Below are positions 46,584-56,200 of a stretch of DNA of 64,000 nucleotides, in pieces; the first letter of the stretch is position 1, and each line of letters opens with the position of its first letter. The translations under genes and the position numbers were made by a program. The notes below the pieces were generated by a model. That model saw only the letters and a program-made list of their open reading frames with translations. It did no database searches and was not told where the DNA came from. The DNA comes from Lachancea kluyveri NRRL Y-12651 (Eukaryota > Ascomycota > Saccharomycetes > Saccharomycetales > Saccharomycetaceae). The stretch lies in NCBI GenBank assembly GCA_000149225.2, contig CM000690.1, positions 124,001 through 188,000 on the forward strand, given 5' to 3'.

Positions 46584-47504
46584 CTATACACCAATGAACC
46601 GGCTAAAATTTCTATATATAAGCTGCACAGTATGCTCAGTGGATGGCAAGTCGTGGGCATTTGTAATTAATCTCACAACGCCTTCGATTTGCTCACTGAG
46701 ACTCTCTGGCGATTCCCTATCAACAGGGAAGTCCGTTTCTGTTAGAATAGACTCTAGTGGTAGCTTTTCTATAAGCTCGTAGGCTTTGCTTTCCGATCGC
46801 AAGTTTATGCACTTAGAAACGCTAAAGAATATGCGTGAATGGCTGTACTCTTTTAGCCAAAGATTGGTTAAGATGTCTAAGGACCCAGTAAAAGAATGTA
46901 AACATATCCGCACATCGTTATTGGGCATCAAAAGCCTTTTACACAAGTCGTAAAGTAATCCGTGGCACCCAACACAGTGTATGGACACAGGAATATTGTT
47001 TTCTTCTGCCAAACTGCAAAACCTACTAAAAACACCCACTTGATGTGACATTTTAACACGAACATTGCACAGAGGGGCGTTAGAAGCATTTTGATAAAAT
47101 CCGTTTTCTGGCAGTCTAAACAGTTTATCCAATCCAATCTCTCCGATCACGCTGACCTTATCAGCATTGAACTCACTCGCTATGTAATCCTCCAGATCTA
47201 CTGGGTCAGGCAGAATATCAATAATTTTTTGTAACTGTTGACCATCCTTGCATTGTAAGACATCCTGGTAATGTTTTTGCTTGTTAAGATGTCCCTTCAG
47301 AGCATATAAGTGGCAATACCAAGGGTGAACTCCGAAGCCTGTGTATACTATACCCTCCTTTTCAGAGATTCGTTTCAGCTTGTTCCAATCATAGGAGCTT
47401 GTAGACATAATGCACCGTTCTACATCCTTCGCAATTACATTAATTGGTTCCTCGGAATTTAATTCAGTCGTTAGATGACAGTGAGCGTCAATAAGAGTTG
47501 GCAT
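46584..47504 (-). CDS. homologue of S. cerevisiae YMR262W, TatD-type metallohydrolase
   Basis: 306 residues (313 in S. cerevisiae). The TIM-barrel amidohydrolase metal motif is DAHCHL at 6-11 (H8, H10). Later ligands fit IGEIGLD (Glu), SIHCVGCHG (His), LHSFTGS (His) and LTETDFP (Asp), the order seen in TatD nucleases. The biochemical substrate in yeast is not established. It shares a 168-bp divergent promoter with TPS3. The start is the ATG at 47504. Confidence 0.9.
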   Translation of the reverse strand: MPTLIDAHCHLTTELNSEEPINVIAKDVERCIMSTSSYDWNKLKRISEKEGIVYTGFGVHPWYCHLYALKGHLNKQKHYQDVLQCKDGQQLQKIIDILPDPVDLEDYIASEFNADKVSVIGEIGLDKLFRLPENGFYQNASNAPLCNVRVKMSHQVGVFSRFCSLAEENNIPVSIHCVGCHGLLYDLCKRLLMPNNDVRICLHSFTGSLDILTNLWLKEYSHSRIFFSVSKCINLRSESKAYELIEKLPLESILTETDFPVDRESPESLSEQIEGVVRLITNAHDLPSTEHTVQLIYRNFSRFIGV

Positions 47505-47607
47505 ATCTTGCTTTCACTAAAGTTTATCATTCTGTCCACGTGAGCATATTATTTTCCCTTTTTGTTCGGAACATCACCAGTCTCTCCTCGCCTTTTGCTT
47601 TTAACAA

Positions 47608-47612
47608 AGGGG
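47608..47612 (+). promoter_or_regulatory. stress response element core (AGGGG) upstream of TPS3/TSL1
   Basis: AGGGG, the Msn2/4 STRE core, lies 60-65 bp upstream of the TPS3 ATG. Trehalose genes are STRE controlled in S. cerevisiae. A single pentamer is weak evidence on its own. Confidence 0.35.
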
Positions 47613-47672
47613 TAGAGTAAACTTGACCTAAACACAAGAGTACCAACACCAAAGAAGAAACTGTGAATAGTA

Positions 47673-50600
47673 ATGGTCGTAATTATAGCTTCTTTGTTTT
47701 TGCCCTTTCAACCACAATTTGAAATCAATGCTTCCCAGACAGAAACTGCAGCTCTTGTTGAAACTCAACCAATCAAAATTCCAGCGGGCGCAGGTGGAAT
47801 CTCAGCCAGTACAAATGATTCGACGAACGCCTTGAGCAGGAAGAGAACCAGCTCTGTGCATTCGAACTCTCCATTTTCGGCAATTGATAACAATTTGGGT
47901 ACTGATTTCTGTGATCCGAACAGTAATCGCAACAATGATACTCCTAACCATAATCAACCTCAAGTCTCTTCGGAGTTATTTATGGAAAACTTGACAGCTA
48001 ATGCTACCAACACAGCGGCAGCGGGCACTCCAGCAAACGTTGTTCACAAGCACGGAAACTCTTCTGTTGAAGAATTTTTCGCTTCTGGTGGTTCTAGCTT
48101 ACCTACTACTTCCATTCTTGGCGAAGTGAATAGTGGTAACTCTAGTGCCCCTTATTCCACTGTTTCATCACCTGCTCCCTGTGATCTTGTATCTGGCCCA
48201 GCTGGTAGTGGCTCCACAACTGTTAACTCCAACGATGCCACCGCAGCGTTGTTAAAAAATGTGAACAGATCCCTGCTATATCAGTCTGTTTTGAATAGTA
48301 GCCAATCTACAGCAGCATTGGAAGGGGATTCGCCGTACCATTCGAATAGTCCACGTAGCACTGTTATTACTCCGCGCTCAAGGCACTTGCCTGATATGAG
48401 TTCCAGTGTTGTCGATTTACCAAAGGCTAAACAACAACAGCAGCAGCAACTCGCTTTACCTGCTATGAGAAGAGTCCATAGAAGGTCTTCCGGTGCTAAC
48501 ACCAGCTCTGGCACTCCGAATACTGTGGGAGCAATGAACTCGGCTACTGCTTCCACAGCCGTGCCTACTTTTGCTGCACCCTCAAGGCTAAAGTATTCTA
48601 TTAACGCTTATGATTCACCCTATCAAAGCAGTCCATCTCTACTGTCCAAAGATGGGGTTATAAACGAAAGTGATAGTGATGACCTCAGTGTAGAATACGA
48701 AGATGATCTTGAGTGTGCCCAGAGATACCGTCACAACGTTCCGAAATTTGGTGGCTACTCCAACAATGCCAAGTTGAGAGCCTCTTTGTTAATGGGCTCT
48801 CAAAATATTTTCAAAACTGTTCCATGGAAGATTGTTCCATGTGGTAAAGGTAACGGTGGTTTAAAAAATGCAGTTAGTACTGCTTTGCTAGAAAAGAACA
48901 TTGATGAACCTGTTACTTGGGTTGGTACTGTTGGTATCCCAACTGACACCATCCCTAAAGATGTCTTAGGTAAGATCACAAATGAGTTGAAAACTGATTA
49001 TCACTCGGCAGCTGTTATTTCTGACGATATCACTTTCAAAGGTGCGTACAAGAACTTTTGTAAACAAATTTTATGGCCTACTTTGCACTACCAGATTCCA
49101 GACAATCCAAACTCAAAAGCCTTTGAGGACCATTCATGGAACTACTACCAGCATTTGAACCAGCAGTTTGCTGACAAGATTGCTGAGACTTATCAGGATG
49201 GTGATGTCATATGGGTTCATGACTATCATTTAATGTTAGTTCCGGGAATGGTAAGGCAAAAAATTCCTAATGCCAAAATTGGATTCTTTTTACATGTTTC
49301 TTTCCCTAGTAGTGAAGTTTTCAGGTGCTTGGCTCAAAGAGAAAACATTTTAACCGGTATTCTAGGTGCTAACTCTGTTGGTTTCCAAACCGAAGAGTAT
49401 GCGAGACATTTCCTACAAACGTCCAATAGATTGTTAATGACTGATGTGGACTCTAATGAACTGAAATACAAAGGCCGTATTATTTACGTCAATAGTACAC
49501 CAATAGGTATTGATGTTTTCAATCTAGACACTCAGATGAGGGGTGAACAAGTGACACAATGGCGTAAGCTAATTCGTGATAGATGGAGCGGTAAGAAGTT
49601 AATTGTTGGCCGTGATCAATTTGATCGCATCCGCGGGATAAAGAAGAAGCTATTGGCTTATGAAATGTTTTTGAGGTCGAATACCGAATATATTGACAAA
49701 GTGGTTATGATCCAAATTTGTTTGGGATCTGATCGTGACCCAGAGTTGGAGCGTGAAATTATGGTTGTTGTTGATAGAATAAATTCTTTGTCATCTGATA
49801 TTAGTATCTCCCAACCAGTCGTGTTTTTGCACCAAGATCTGGATTTCTCTCAGTACCTTGCTTTGAACTGCGAAGCTGAAATGTTTATAGTTACTACTAT
49901 GAGGGAGGGTATGAATCTAACCTGTCACGAATTTGTTGCATGCTCTGAAGAGAAAAATGCACCTTTGCTGCTATCTGAATTTACTGGAAGTGCATCCGTT
50001 TTGAAATCAGGTGCATTTTTAATTAATCCATGGGACATCAGAAAAATCTCGCAGACTATTAAGCTCGCATTGGAGCTGCCTAAGGAAGAGAAGAGGCGCC
50101 GTTGGAAAAAGATGCTCAAGAGTATTTTAAACAACGACTCTGACAACTGGATCGAGTCATCACTATCCAGCATTAATAACTCTTGGGAGTTCAATCAGGA
50201 AAGATCAAAAGTGTTTACCTTATCACATGAACAGGTTTACTCTAGTTATGTTTCTTCTAAAAAACATGTCTTTATTTTAAAGATATCAGAGCCTCCTACT
50301 CCAAGGATGTTATCCATTTTGACAGAATTAGGTGCCCATAACATTGTATATGTTATGAACTCTTTTTCTAGAGCCATGCTGGAAAGGTTGTATAGCCGTG
50401 TCTCAAACATTGGTCTAATTGCTGAAAATGGTGCATTTGTAAGGTTAAATGGTAATTGGTTCAACATTGTGGAAGACGTTTCTTGGAAAGATGATATTGT
50501 GAAAGTTATTGAAGACAAGGTTGAAAGACTACCGGGTTCTTACTACAAGACCGGTGATTCAATGATAAGGTTTCATACTGAAAACGCTGAAGACAAGGAT

Positions 50601-51122
50601 CGTGTTTCTAGTGTTGTTGGTGAAGCTATTACCCACGTGAATACCTTGTTTATCGATAGAGGTATCCACGCATACATTCACAAGAATATTGTATTTGTGC
50701 AACAAGTTGGTCTCGCCTTGAAAGCGTTAAAATTCTTATTAAACTTTTACAATTCTGTTTCCGACACCTCTAGCTCGACTCCATCTTCGGCATTACACTC
50801 GCCAGCCGACTCTCCACAGTTAGGCCCAGTGACTCCAAGTTTGACACCGGGTGCGACTGCAAACAGCGGCGGAAATGGTGCAGGCTACTTTTCTACTACC
50901 AGAAATGGATCGCGTATTGACTTCTTGTCTATAACTGGCTCTTCCTCTCCAGTAATTGAACCGCTGTTCCAATTCGTCAATGAACTGTCAAAGAAACACG
51001 AAATTTCTTACGCTTATAGCGTTGTTTATGGTGGTACTACATCCACCTACGCCAAAGAACATATAGAGGGTCTCAATGAACTATTCACAGTTCTAGAAGA
51101 TTTATCCAAGGTTCTTGAATGA
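47673..51122 (+). CDS. TPS3: Tps3/Tsl1-type regulatory subunit of trehalose synthase (single copy)
   Basis: 1149 residues (Tps3 1054, Tsl1 1098). It opens MVVIIASLFLPFQPQFE as in Tps3. A serine-rich regulatory N-terminus with a short Gln run (about 253) reaches residue 365. The GT20 domain follows (GGLKNAVSTALLEK, WVGTVGIPTD, WVHDYHLMLVPGMVR, GFFLHVSFPSSEVFR, QPVVFLHQDLD, REGMNLTCHEFV). The C-terminal trehalose-phosphatase-like domain (about 855 on) lacks a DxDxT nucleophile motif, reading HVFILKISEPPTPRML instead, so it should be catalytically dead as in Tps3/Tsl1. It stabilises and regulates the Tps1-Tps2 complex in the cytosol. Confidence 0.95.
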   Translation: MVVIIASLFLPFQPQFEINASQTETAALVETQPIKIPAGAGGISASTNDSTNALSRKRTSSVHSNSPFSAIDNNLGTDFCDPNSNRNNDTPNHNQPQVSSELFMENLTANATNTAAAGTPANVVHKHGNSSVEEFFASGGSSLPTTSILGEVNSGNSSAPYSTVSSPAPCDLVSGPAGSGSTTVNSNDATAALLKNVNRSLLYQSVLNSSQSTAALEGDSPYHSNSPRSTVITPRSRHLPDMSSSVVDLPKAKQQQQQQLALPAMRRVHRRSSGANTSSGTPNTVGAMNSATASTAVPTFAAPSRLKYSINAYDSPYQSSPSLLSKDGVINESDSDDLSVEYEDDLECAQRYRHNVPKFGGYSNNAKLRASLLMGSQNIFKTVPWKIVPCGKGNGGLKNAVSTALLEKNIDEPVTWVGTVGIPTDTIPKDVLGKITNELKTDYHSAAVISDDITFKGAYKNFCKQILWPTLHYQIPDNPNSKAFEDHSWNYYQHLNQQFADKIAETYQDGDVIWVHDYHLMLVPGMVRQKIPNAKIGFFLHVSFPSSEVFRCLAQRENILTGILGANSVGFQTEEYARHFLQTSNRLLMTDVDSNELKYKGRIIYVNSTPIGIDVFNLDTQMRGEQVTQWRKLIRDRWSGKKLIVGRDQFDRIRGIKKKLLAYEMFLRSNTEYIDKVVMIQICLGSDRDPELEREIMVVVDRINSLSSDISISQPVVFLHQDLDFSQYLALNCEAEMFIVTTMREGMNLTCHEFVACSEEKNAPLLLSEFTGSASVLKSGAFLINPWDIRKISQTIKLALELPKEEKRRRWKKMLKSILNNDSDNWIESSLSSINNSWEFNQERSKVFTLSHEQVYSSYVSSKKHVFILKISEPPTPRMLSILTELGAHNIVYVMNSFSRAMLERLYSRVSNIGLIAENGAFVRLNGNWFNIVEDVSWKDDIVKVIEDKVERLPGSYYKTGDSMIRFHTENAEDKDRVSSVVGEAITHVNTLFIDRGIHAYIHKNIVFVQQVGLALKALKFLLNFYNSVSDTSSSTPSSALHSPADSPQLGPVTPSLTPGATANSGGNGAGYFSTTRNGSRIDFLSITGSSSPVIEPLFQFVNELSKKHEISYAYSVVYGGTTSTYAKEHIEGLNELFTVLEDLSKVLE

Positions 51123-51179
51123 TCCTGGTCTTTACTGTAAATACGTAGTGACATAATATAGAATTAATTTCTTAGTGTA

Positions 51180-51186
51180 TTACCCG
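51180..51186 (+). promoter_or_regulatory. Reb1-type site (TTACCCG) upstream of TIF11
   Basis: TTACCCG lies 162 bp upstream of the TIF11 ATG within the 225-bp interval after TPS3. The distance is typical of Reb1-organised promoters. Confidence 0.45.
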
Positions 51187-51347
51187 GACCTTCGATTATA
51201 TGGTATTAGTATCGCGTAGTACGGGATGGTGACAAAGTGTCTCGCCAACTTTGAATGAAAAATTTTAATCTTGAGAGATGATCTTTTGCAGTAGTTTCGA
51301 GTATATTTCCTCCTTCGTCTCTGCAAAGCAAATCCCTATTTTCCAAG

Positions 51348-51809
51348 ATGGGTAAGAAGAACACCAAAGGTGGTAAAAAAGGTAGAAGAGGTAAGAACGA
51401 CTCTGGTGGCCCAAAGCGTGAGTTGTACTACAAGGAAGATGGCCAAGAGTATGCTCAAGTTACTAAAATGTTGGGTAATGGTAGAGTTGAAGCATCCTGT
51501 TTCGATGGTATTAAGAGAATGGCCCACATCAGAGGTAAGTTAAGAAAAAGAGTTTGGATGGGCCAGGGTGATATCATTTTAGTCTCTCTAAGAGATTTCC
51601 AGGACGACCAATGTGATGTCGTCCACAAATATAACTTGGACGAAGCTAGAACCTTAAAGAGTCAAGGTGAATTGCCAGAAAATGCCAAGATTAACGAAAC
51701 TGATAACTTCGGTTTTGAAAGTGATGAAGACGTCAACTTTGAGTTTGGTAACGCTGACGAAGACGATGAAGAAGATGATGATGATGACTTCGATATCGAC
51801 GACATTTAA
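51348..51809 (+). CDS. TIF11: eIF1A, translation initiation factor (Tif11)
   Basis: 153 residues, the same length as S. cerevisiae eIF1A and nearly identical. The basic N-terminal tail ([17 protein letters not shown]) precedes the OB fold ([60 protein letters not shown] in parts) and an acidic C-terminal tail ending DFDIDDI. It occupies the ribosomal A site region and governs scanning and start-codon choice. It is transcribed in tandem after TPS3 and converges on the NIPA gene. Codon use is strongly biased. Confidence 0.99.
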   Translation: MGKKNTKGGKKGRRGKNDSGGPKRELYYKEDGQEYAQVTKMLGNGRVEASCFDGIKRMAHIRGKLRKRVWMGQGDIILVSLRDFQDDQCDVVHKYNLDEARTLKSQGELPENAKINETDNFGFESDEDVNFEFGNADEDDEEDDDDDFDIDDI

Positions 51810-51998
51810 GTTAAACATGGAACCAGCTCTTCCAGTTTCTCTTTTGTACCATTACATATATCTATATACATATCTGTCTAGGTTTAACCTATTTTTATAG
51901 GAACGGCTGATATGATTTCTCTTCAATGTTTTTTACTTGAGCGCACTTTATCTATGAAATGCTATTCTTGTGCGATTTCTAGGTCATCAAAGCCTGTG

Positions 51999-53078
51999 TT
52001 ATACCCTGAACTTTTTTAAATCGTCATCTTCATCATCTTCACGGGTCAGATGCACCATTTCTTCGCTTTGGTAGCTCTGAGAAGCAGTACGGTGATGAGT
52101 TCTTTGGAACGATTTCCTAACAGTGAAACCACCGACGTTATTGTCCAATGGAATGTCTTGGACGTCTTGCTGGTCACTAAACAGTTTTTCGTGGTTTTTC
52201 TTTCTGGTGAGATTTAGCAAATAAACACCCGCAAAAATGATCAAGAAGCCACAAACTAGGGATAGGGAGTCTTTGGTATCGCTCTCTTCAAAGTTTCGGA
52301 AAAGAATGAAAGAAGCAGTCAGTGTTGCAGTAGTAAATGACACATAGTACAGAGGGTTAACAATGGACGTGTCAAATTGGTCTAATGCTCTGTTGAAATA
52401 ATTTATCTGGGTCATAATACAGACAGCAACCACAATTAAGAACAAATAAGTGGATAAATGAGTAAACTGGTTATTGCCACTCAAAGTTAGTTTCAAGGCA
52501 ATACCAAATGCTTTAATAGCCATAACGGATATCGATCCAACGGTGGCGCATATTGAGATGTATACTAATGGGTTTTTGGTGCCATAAATGGGAACAACGC
52601 GGTAAATCATGAACAAAGCAAAGACTGAGACAATGAAAACATATGCCAAGAATGCTGGTTGCATTGCATAACTCAGAATTTCGTCAACAGTCTCGATTTC
52701 TTTGTCTGAAGGAGCATGCAGAACAATGATCACAGAGCCTAGCAAGCACACAGTACATCCCAACTTACCTAAAGTACCTAACTCTTCCTTCAAGAAAACA
52801 GCTGCCAATATAGCTCCGATAATCACTGATAGTGCACCCAACGGTGTAACCAAGATTGCAGGAGCAAAGGTATAAGCAGCAAAATTGGCGATTTCTCCTA
52901 CTGCCATTGTGATCATACCGCCCCACCAGATAGGGTTTTTGAGGTAATCATAACCAGCACCTTGGAAATTGTTTTGCTCAGAGGCTGCATTCAAACCTAT
53001 TTTTGTCAAAATAAACGAGCTACCGATAGCTAATGAAGATGTTATTGCTAAAAGTAATCCGATGTACTTGTCTTCCAT
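51999..53078 (-). CDS. NIPA-family (DUF803) membrane protein, putative Mg2+ transporter
   Basis: 359 residues with eight or nine membrane helices, then an 80-residue cytosolic tail rich in acidic residues. The NIPA fold is marked by GLLLAITSSLAIGSSFILTK at 7-26, GEIANFAAYTFAPAILVTPLGALSVI (in parts) with VFLKEEL, and YFNRALDQFDTSIVNPLYYV. Animal NIPA1/2 and fungal relatives are linked to magnesium transport; substrate here is inferred only. It lies between TIF11 and TRM732, which are adjacent in S. cerevisiae, and I know no close S. cerevisiae homologue. It is divergent from TRM732 across 183 bp. Confidence 0.85.
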   Translation of the reverse strand: MEDKYIGLLLAITSSLAIGSSFILTKIGLNAASEQNNFQGAGYDYLKNPIWWGGMITMAVGEIANFAAYTFAPAILVTPLGALSVIIGAILAAVFLKEELGTLGKLGCTVCLLGSVIIVLHAPSDKEIETVDEILSYAMQPAFLAYVFIVSVFALFMIYRVVPIYGTKNPLVYISICATVGSISVMAIKAFGIALKLTLSGNNQFTHLSTYLFLIVVAVCIMTQINYFNRALDQFDTSIVNPLYYVSFTTATLTASFILFRNFEESDTKDSLSLVCGFLIIFAGVYLLNLTRKKNHEKLFSDQQDVQDIPLDNNVGGFTVRKSFQRTHHRTASQSYQSEEMVHLTREDDEDDDLKKFRV

Positions 53079-53261
53079 GACTGCCCTTGTGTCTTTTTTT
53101 TTTTTTGAAAACTGGTTCTATCTACCGTTATGTTGTCAAGAGGATCGAGTTCCAAAAGGCGGCGTCACAATGTTGAAAAAATTTTTGGCGACAAATGCCC
53201 ATCTCGAAGATGCTAACAATCGAACAGCTATAGAGCAAAGAGCATTATAAGAAGAAGAATA

Positions 53262-56200
53262 ATGGATGATGGTAACTTATTGAACACAGAGAGCCAGGTG
53301 GCTACTTTGAAGAATTATCTAATTTCAGCTAAACCAAATAAGATTAGTGATGCTGACTTTCCGCATTTCATCGAGCATTTCGACAAAATACTTGTAACTC
53401 TAAAGGCAGAAAACGTCGACGACAAAAGCAGATTACTGTTAACAGATAGTTTAGGTATTTGGCTATTGAGGTCTACCCAATACTTGAATCACAAAGACTT
53501 GGAAACTGCCGAGTATAAGGCTGTAATTGGAACAAACTTGCTTACGAAAGAAAATAGCACATTCATCTTCCGATACGTAGTTGACTTTTGGAGTGATAGT
53601 GGAGCGCCATTGGCGAACTCATTAAGGGATGTATTCAATAAACTAATCCAGTTGCTAAAAGTGATTTATGCGGATGAAGTAACCGAACTCTTTCAATCGT
53701 GGGTGAACGAAATATTAAGAATTCCTCGTACTATGAGAGTTTTATATTTCTTACTTGAAGTTCTATCAACTGAGTTGGATCTTTTGGTCATATTGGAAAA
53801 AGATCCAATGTTTATTAGAACATCGTTAAGTTATATGTGGTCTGACTCGTTGTCCAATCCAATCGGGAAATGTCTAAGTAGCTTGCTGGTGAATATCTAC
53901 AGACGTTCATACACCATTAAAACGTTGGACGATTGGTTATCTCTTTGGGAGGAGCCCACTATTTATTACCTCCAGGACTCTAGGTTCACAAAAAGGATTG
54001 AGCTTTATATCTTATCCACTATCTTCAAAAGCGTTCCTCCAGATGCATTTAACAAATTCATAAAACGTAATCTGCTTCACAACACCCAATTGTTATTACC
54101 ACTGCTAAAAATTGGACAAGAGTTAGCAATTGAGGAGGAGCCATTCCATCAGGATAGATTGATTTCGACTCAAACTATCGAAACATTGCTGCATCAAGAT
54201 GTTCACAAACTACATGCATTTGAATTATTAACTTACTCTTCAAAACGCTCGAAACCTATTCAGCCGTATATCTATGATATCATCAAACGAAACCTAGACA
54301 TCTTTTTTGTTGATTGTGAATTAGAAACTAGAAACTATTTTCACAGCTCCTTTAAACGTTTTGTTAATAGAGCTAGAGACTCCACATACTCACTACACAG
54401 GGACGCAATGAAATTGAAAGCCAAAGGAAAGTTTCCAGATGAGCAGAAGGACAAATTACTGCAAGTAGAAAAAGTACATGCTTTTATGGCGTGGTTGCTT
54501 GGGTTTTTGAAAAAGCAGATGGCTCCTGGTACTCAATACCAGCGCAATTCACTTGCCTATAAGTTCATTAAAACATTATTGGTATCTGGTCTAGATGATA
54601 CTATTCCAGAGAAATTTTTGGATCCCAAACAGAGAATGGAATATACTTTTCATATTAAAATCTTTGATCCTAGTAGCATCAGAATATTGTGCGACAACTT
54701 AACTAACAACTATGACGATATTAGGCAGATGTCTTTGGAGCTCTTGTTGATTGCATTTCAAACGACAGAATCACAAAACTTGCTTGAGCTGGTAGATACA
54801 GACCGGTTACGCCAGAAGGGATTACAACTTTTGACATTCTACAAAGGTGGTGAAGGGGGTGCAAATGTTTTGGGATTTTTGTTCGAAATTTCTAGTGAAA
54901 AGGGCCAATTCGTGCAAAATTTACTCAACATCTTGAAGGAATACGTGACTAGCGCAGAACTTAATCTAATTGGTACGGTTGAAAAACCTGTGAGTGGAGT
55001 ATTCGCCGCTTTATCATCAGTACTTGTAAAATATGATTTCAAAGAATGTGAAGAGACATATCAAATTGTTGAAAACTGCATTGAGCTAATATCTGCAAAC
55101 TGGGAAACCGTTCAAGACGTTCTTTGCTACGATTCACCTGATGGCAATTTGCCTATATCTTATTTGGACTGTGGTGTTTCCGACCAGCTGATTATCAGCT
55201 ATGCTTTCAGATCAATTAAAGAATCCTCGGATCTTTTGAGCACTCTTATGTCAAGAGCACCACTCAGTAAGGATCAGTTGGCAGAATGCGGAAAACTTTT
55301 GATGTTCCAACTCTCCAATATTCGTCACAGTGGGGCTTTCCAATCCGTGTTTCCTTGTTTTGTTTCGTGCTGTGCAAGATGCAACAGAGATATTCCTGAA
55401 GAATTAGAAGTTTGGCTAAAAGAAACTATCAATTCTCTACAAACAAAAACTCAGCACATCACTAGAAGGTCTGGAGGTCTTCCATTTTTGATTATAGCGA
55501 TTTTGAGCTCAGAGAAGAATGCCTCAAGGCCAATGTTAAAATATACCTTTGACACTTTAATTGAGATAGCCGAAATCCCAATATTAGAGCACGAGGATAA
55601 ACTCGACTTACCTCAGGTAAATGCATTTAACTGTATTAAAACTTTATTCGTTGAATCTAAACTATCAGAACCATGCACACCGTATGTTTATCCTGCTTTG
55701 TCCCTGTGCTTAAAATACTTTACTTCTCCAGTTTGGGCCATGAGAAACTGTTCCATTATGTTGTTTACGGCCTTACAGAATAGGTTATTCGGTAAAGTTG
55801 GCAAGAATATGAGTGCACGTTTGTTTTTTACTCGGTATCAAGGTATCAGGGAGGTTTTACTAGAAAAGCTACAACAATCGGTAGGTATAAACTCCAGGTC
55901 AGCCATTAACCTCTCGGCAAATCTGGACTCTTCATTAACACCTGTGACTGAACAGTCTAAAATTGAATCTATATTTTTAGTGTTGACGGTTCTGTCTAGA
56001 CTAAAACAAACACCAGGTTATGATGGATTGGATGACTTCAAAGCTGAAGTACTAAGATGTCTAGAAAATAAAAACTGGAAAATCAGAGAAATGGCAGCAA
56101 GAACCTTACCTGCACTTGGAAAGAGCCCATACTCAGAAGCCGTAGAATTGTGGAAAGACTTCGCAGTTAATGCAAAGTCACAGAACACCATACACGGGTG

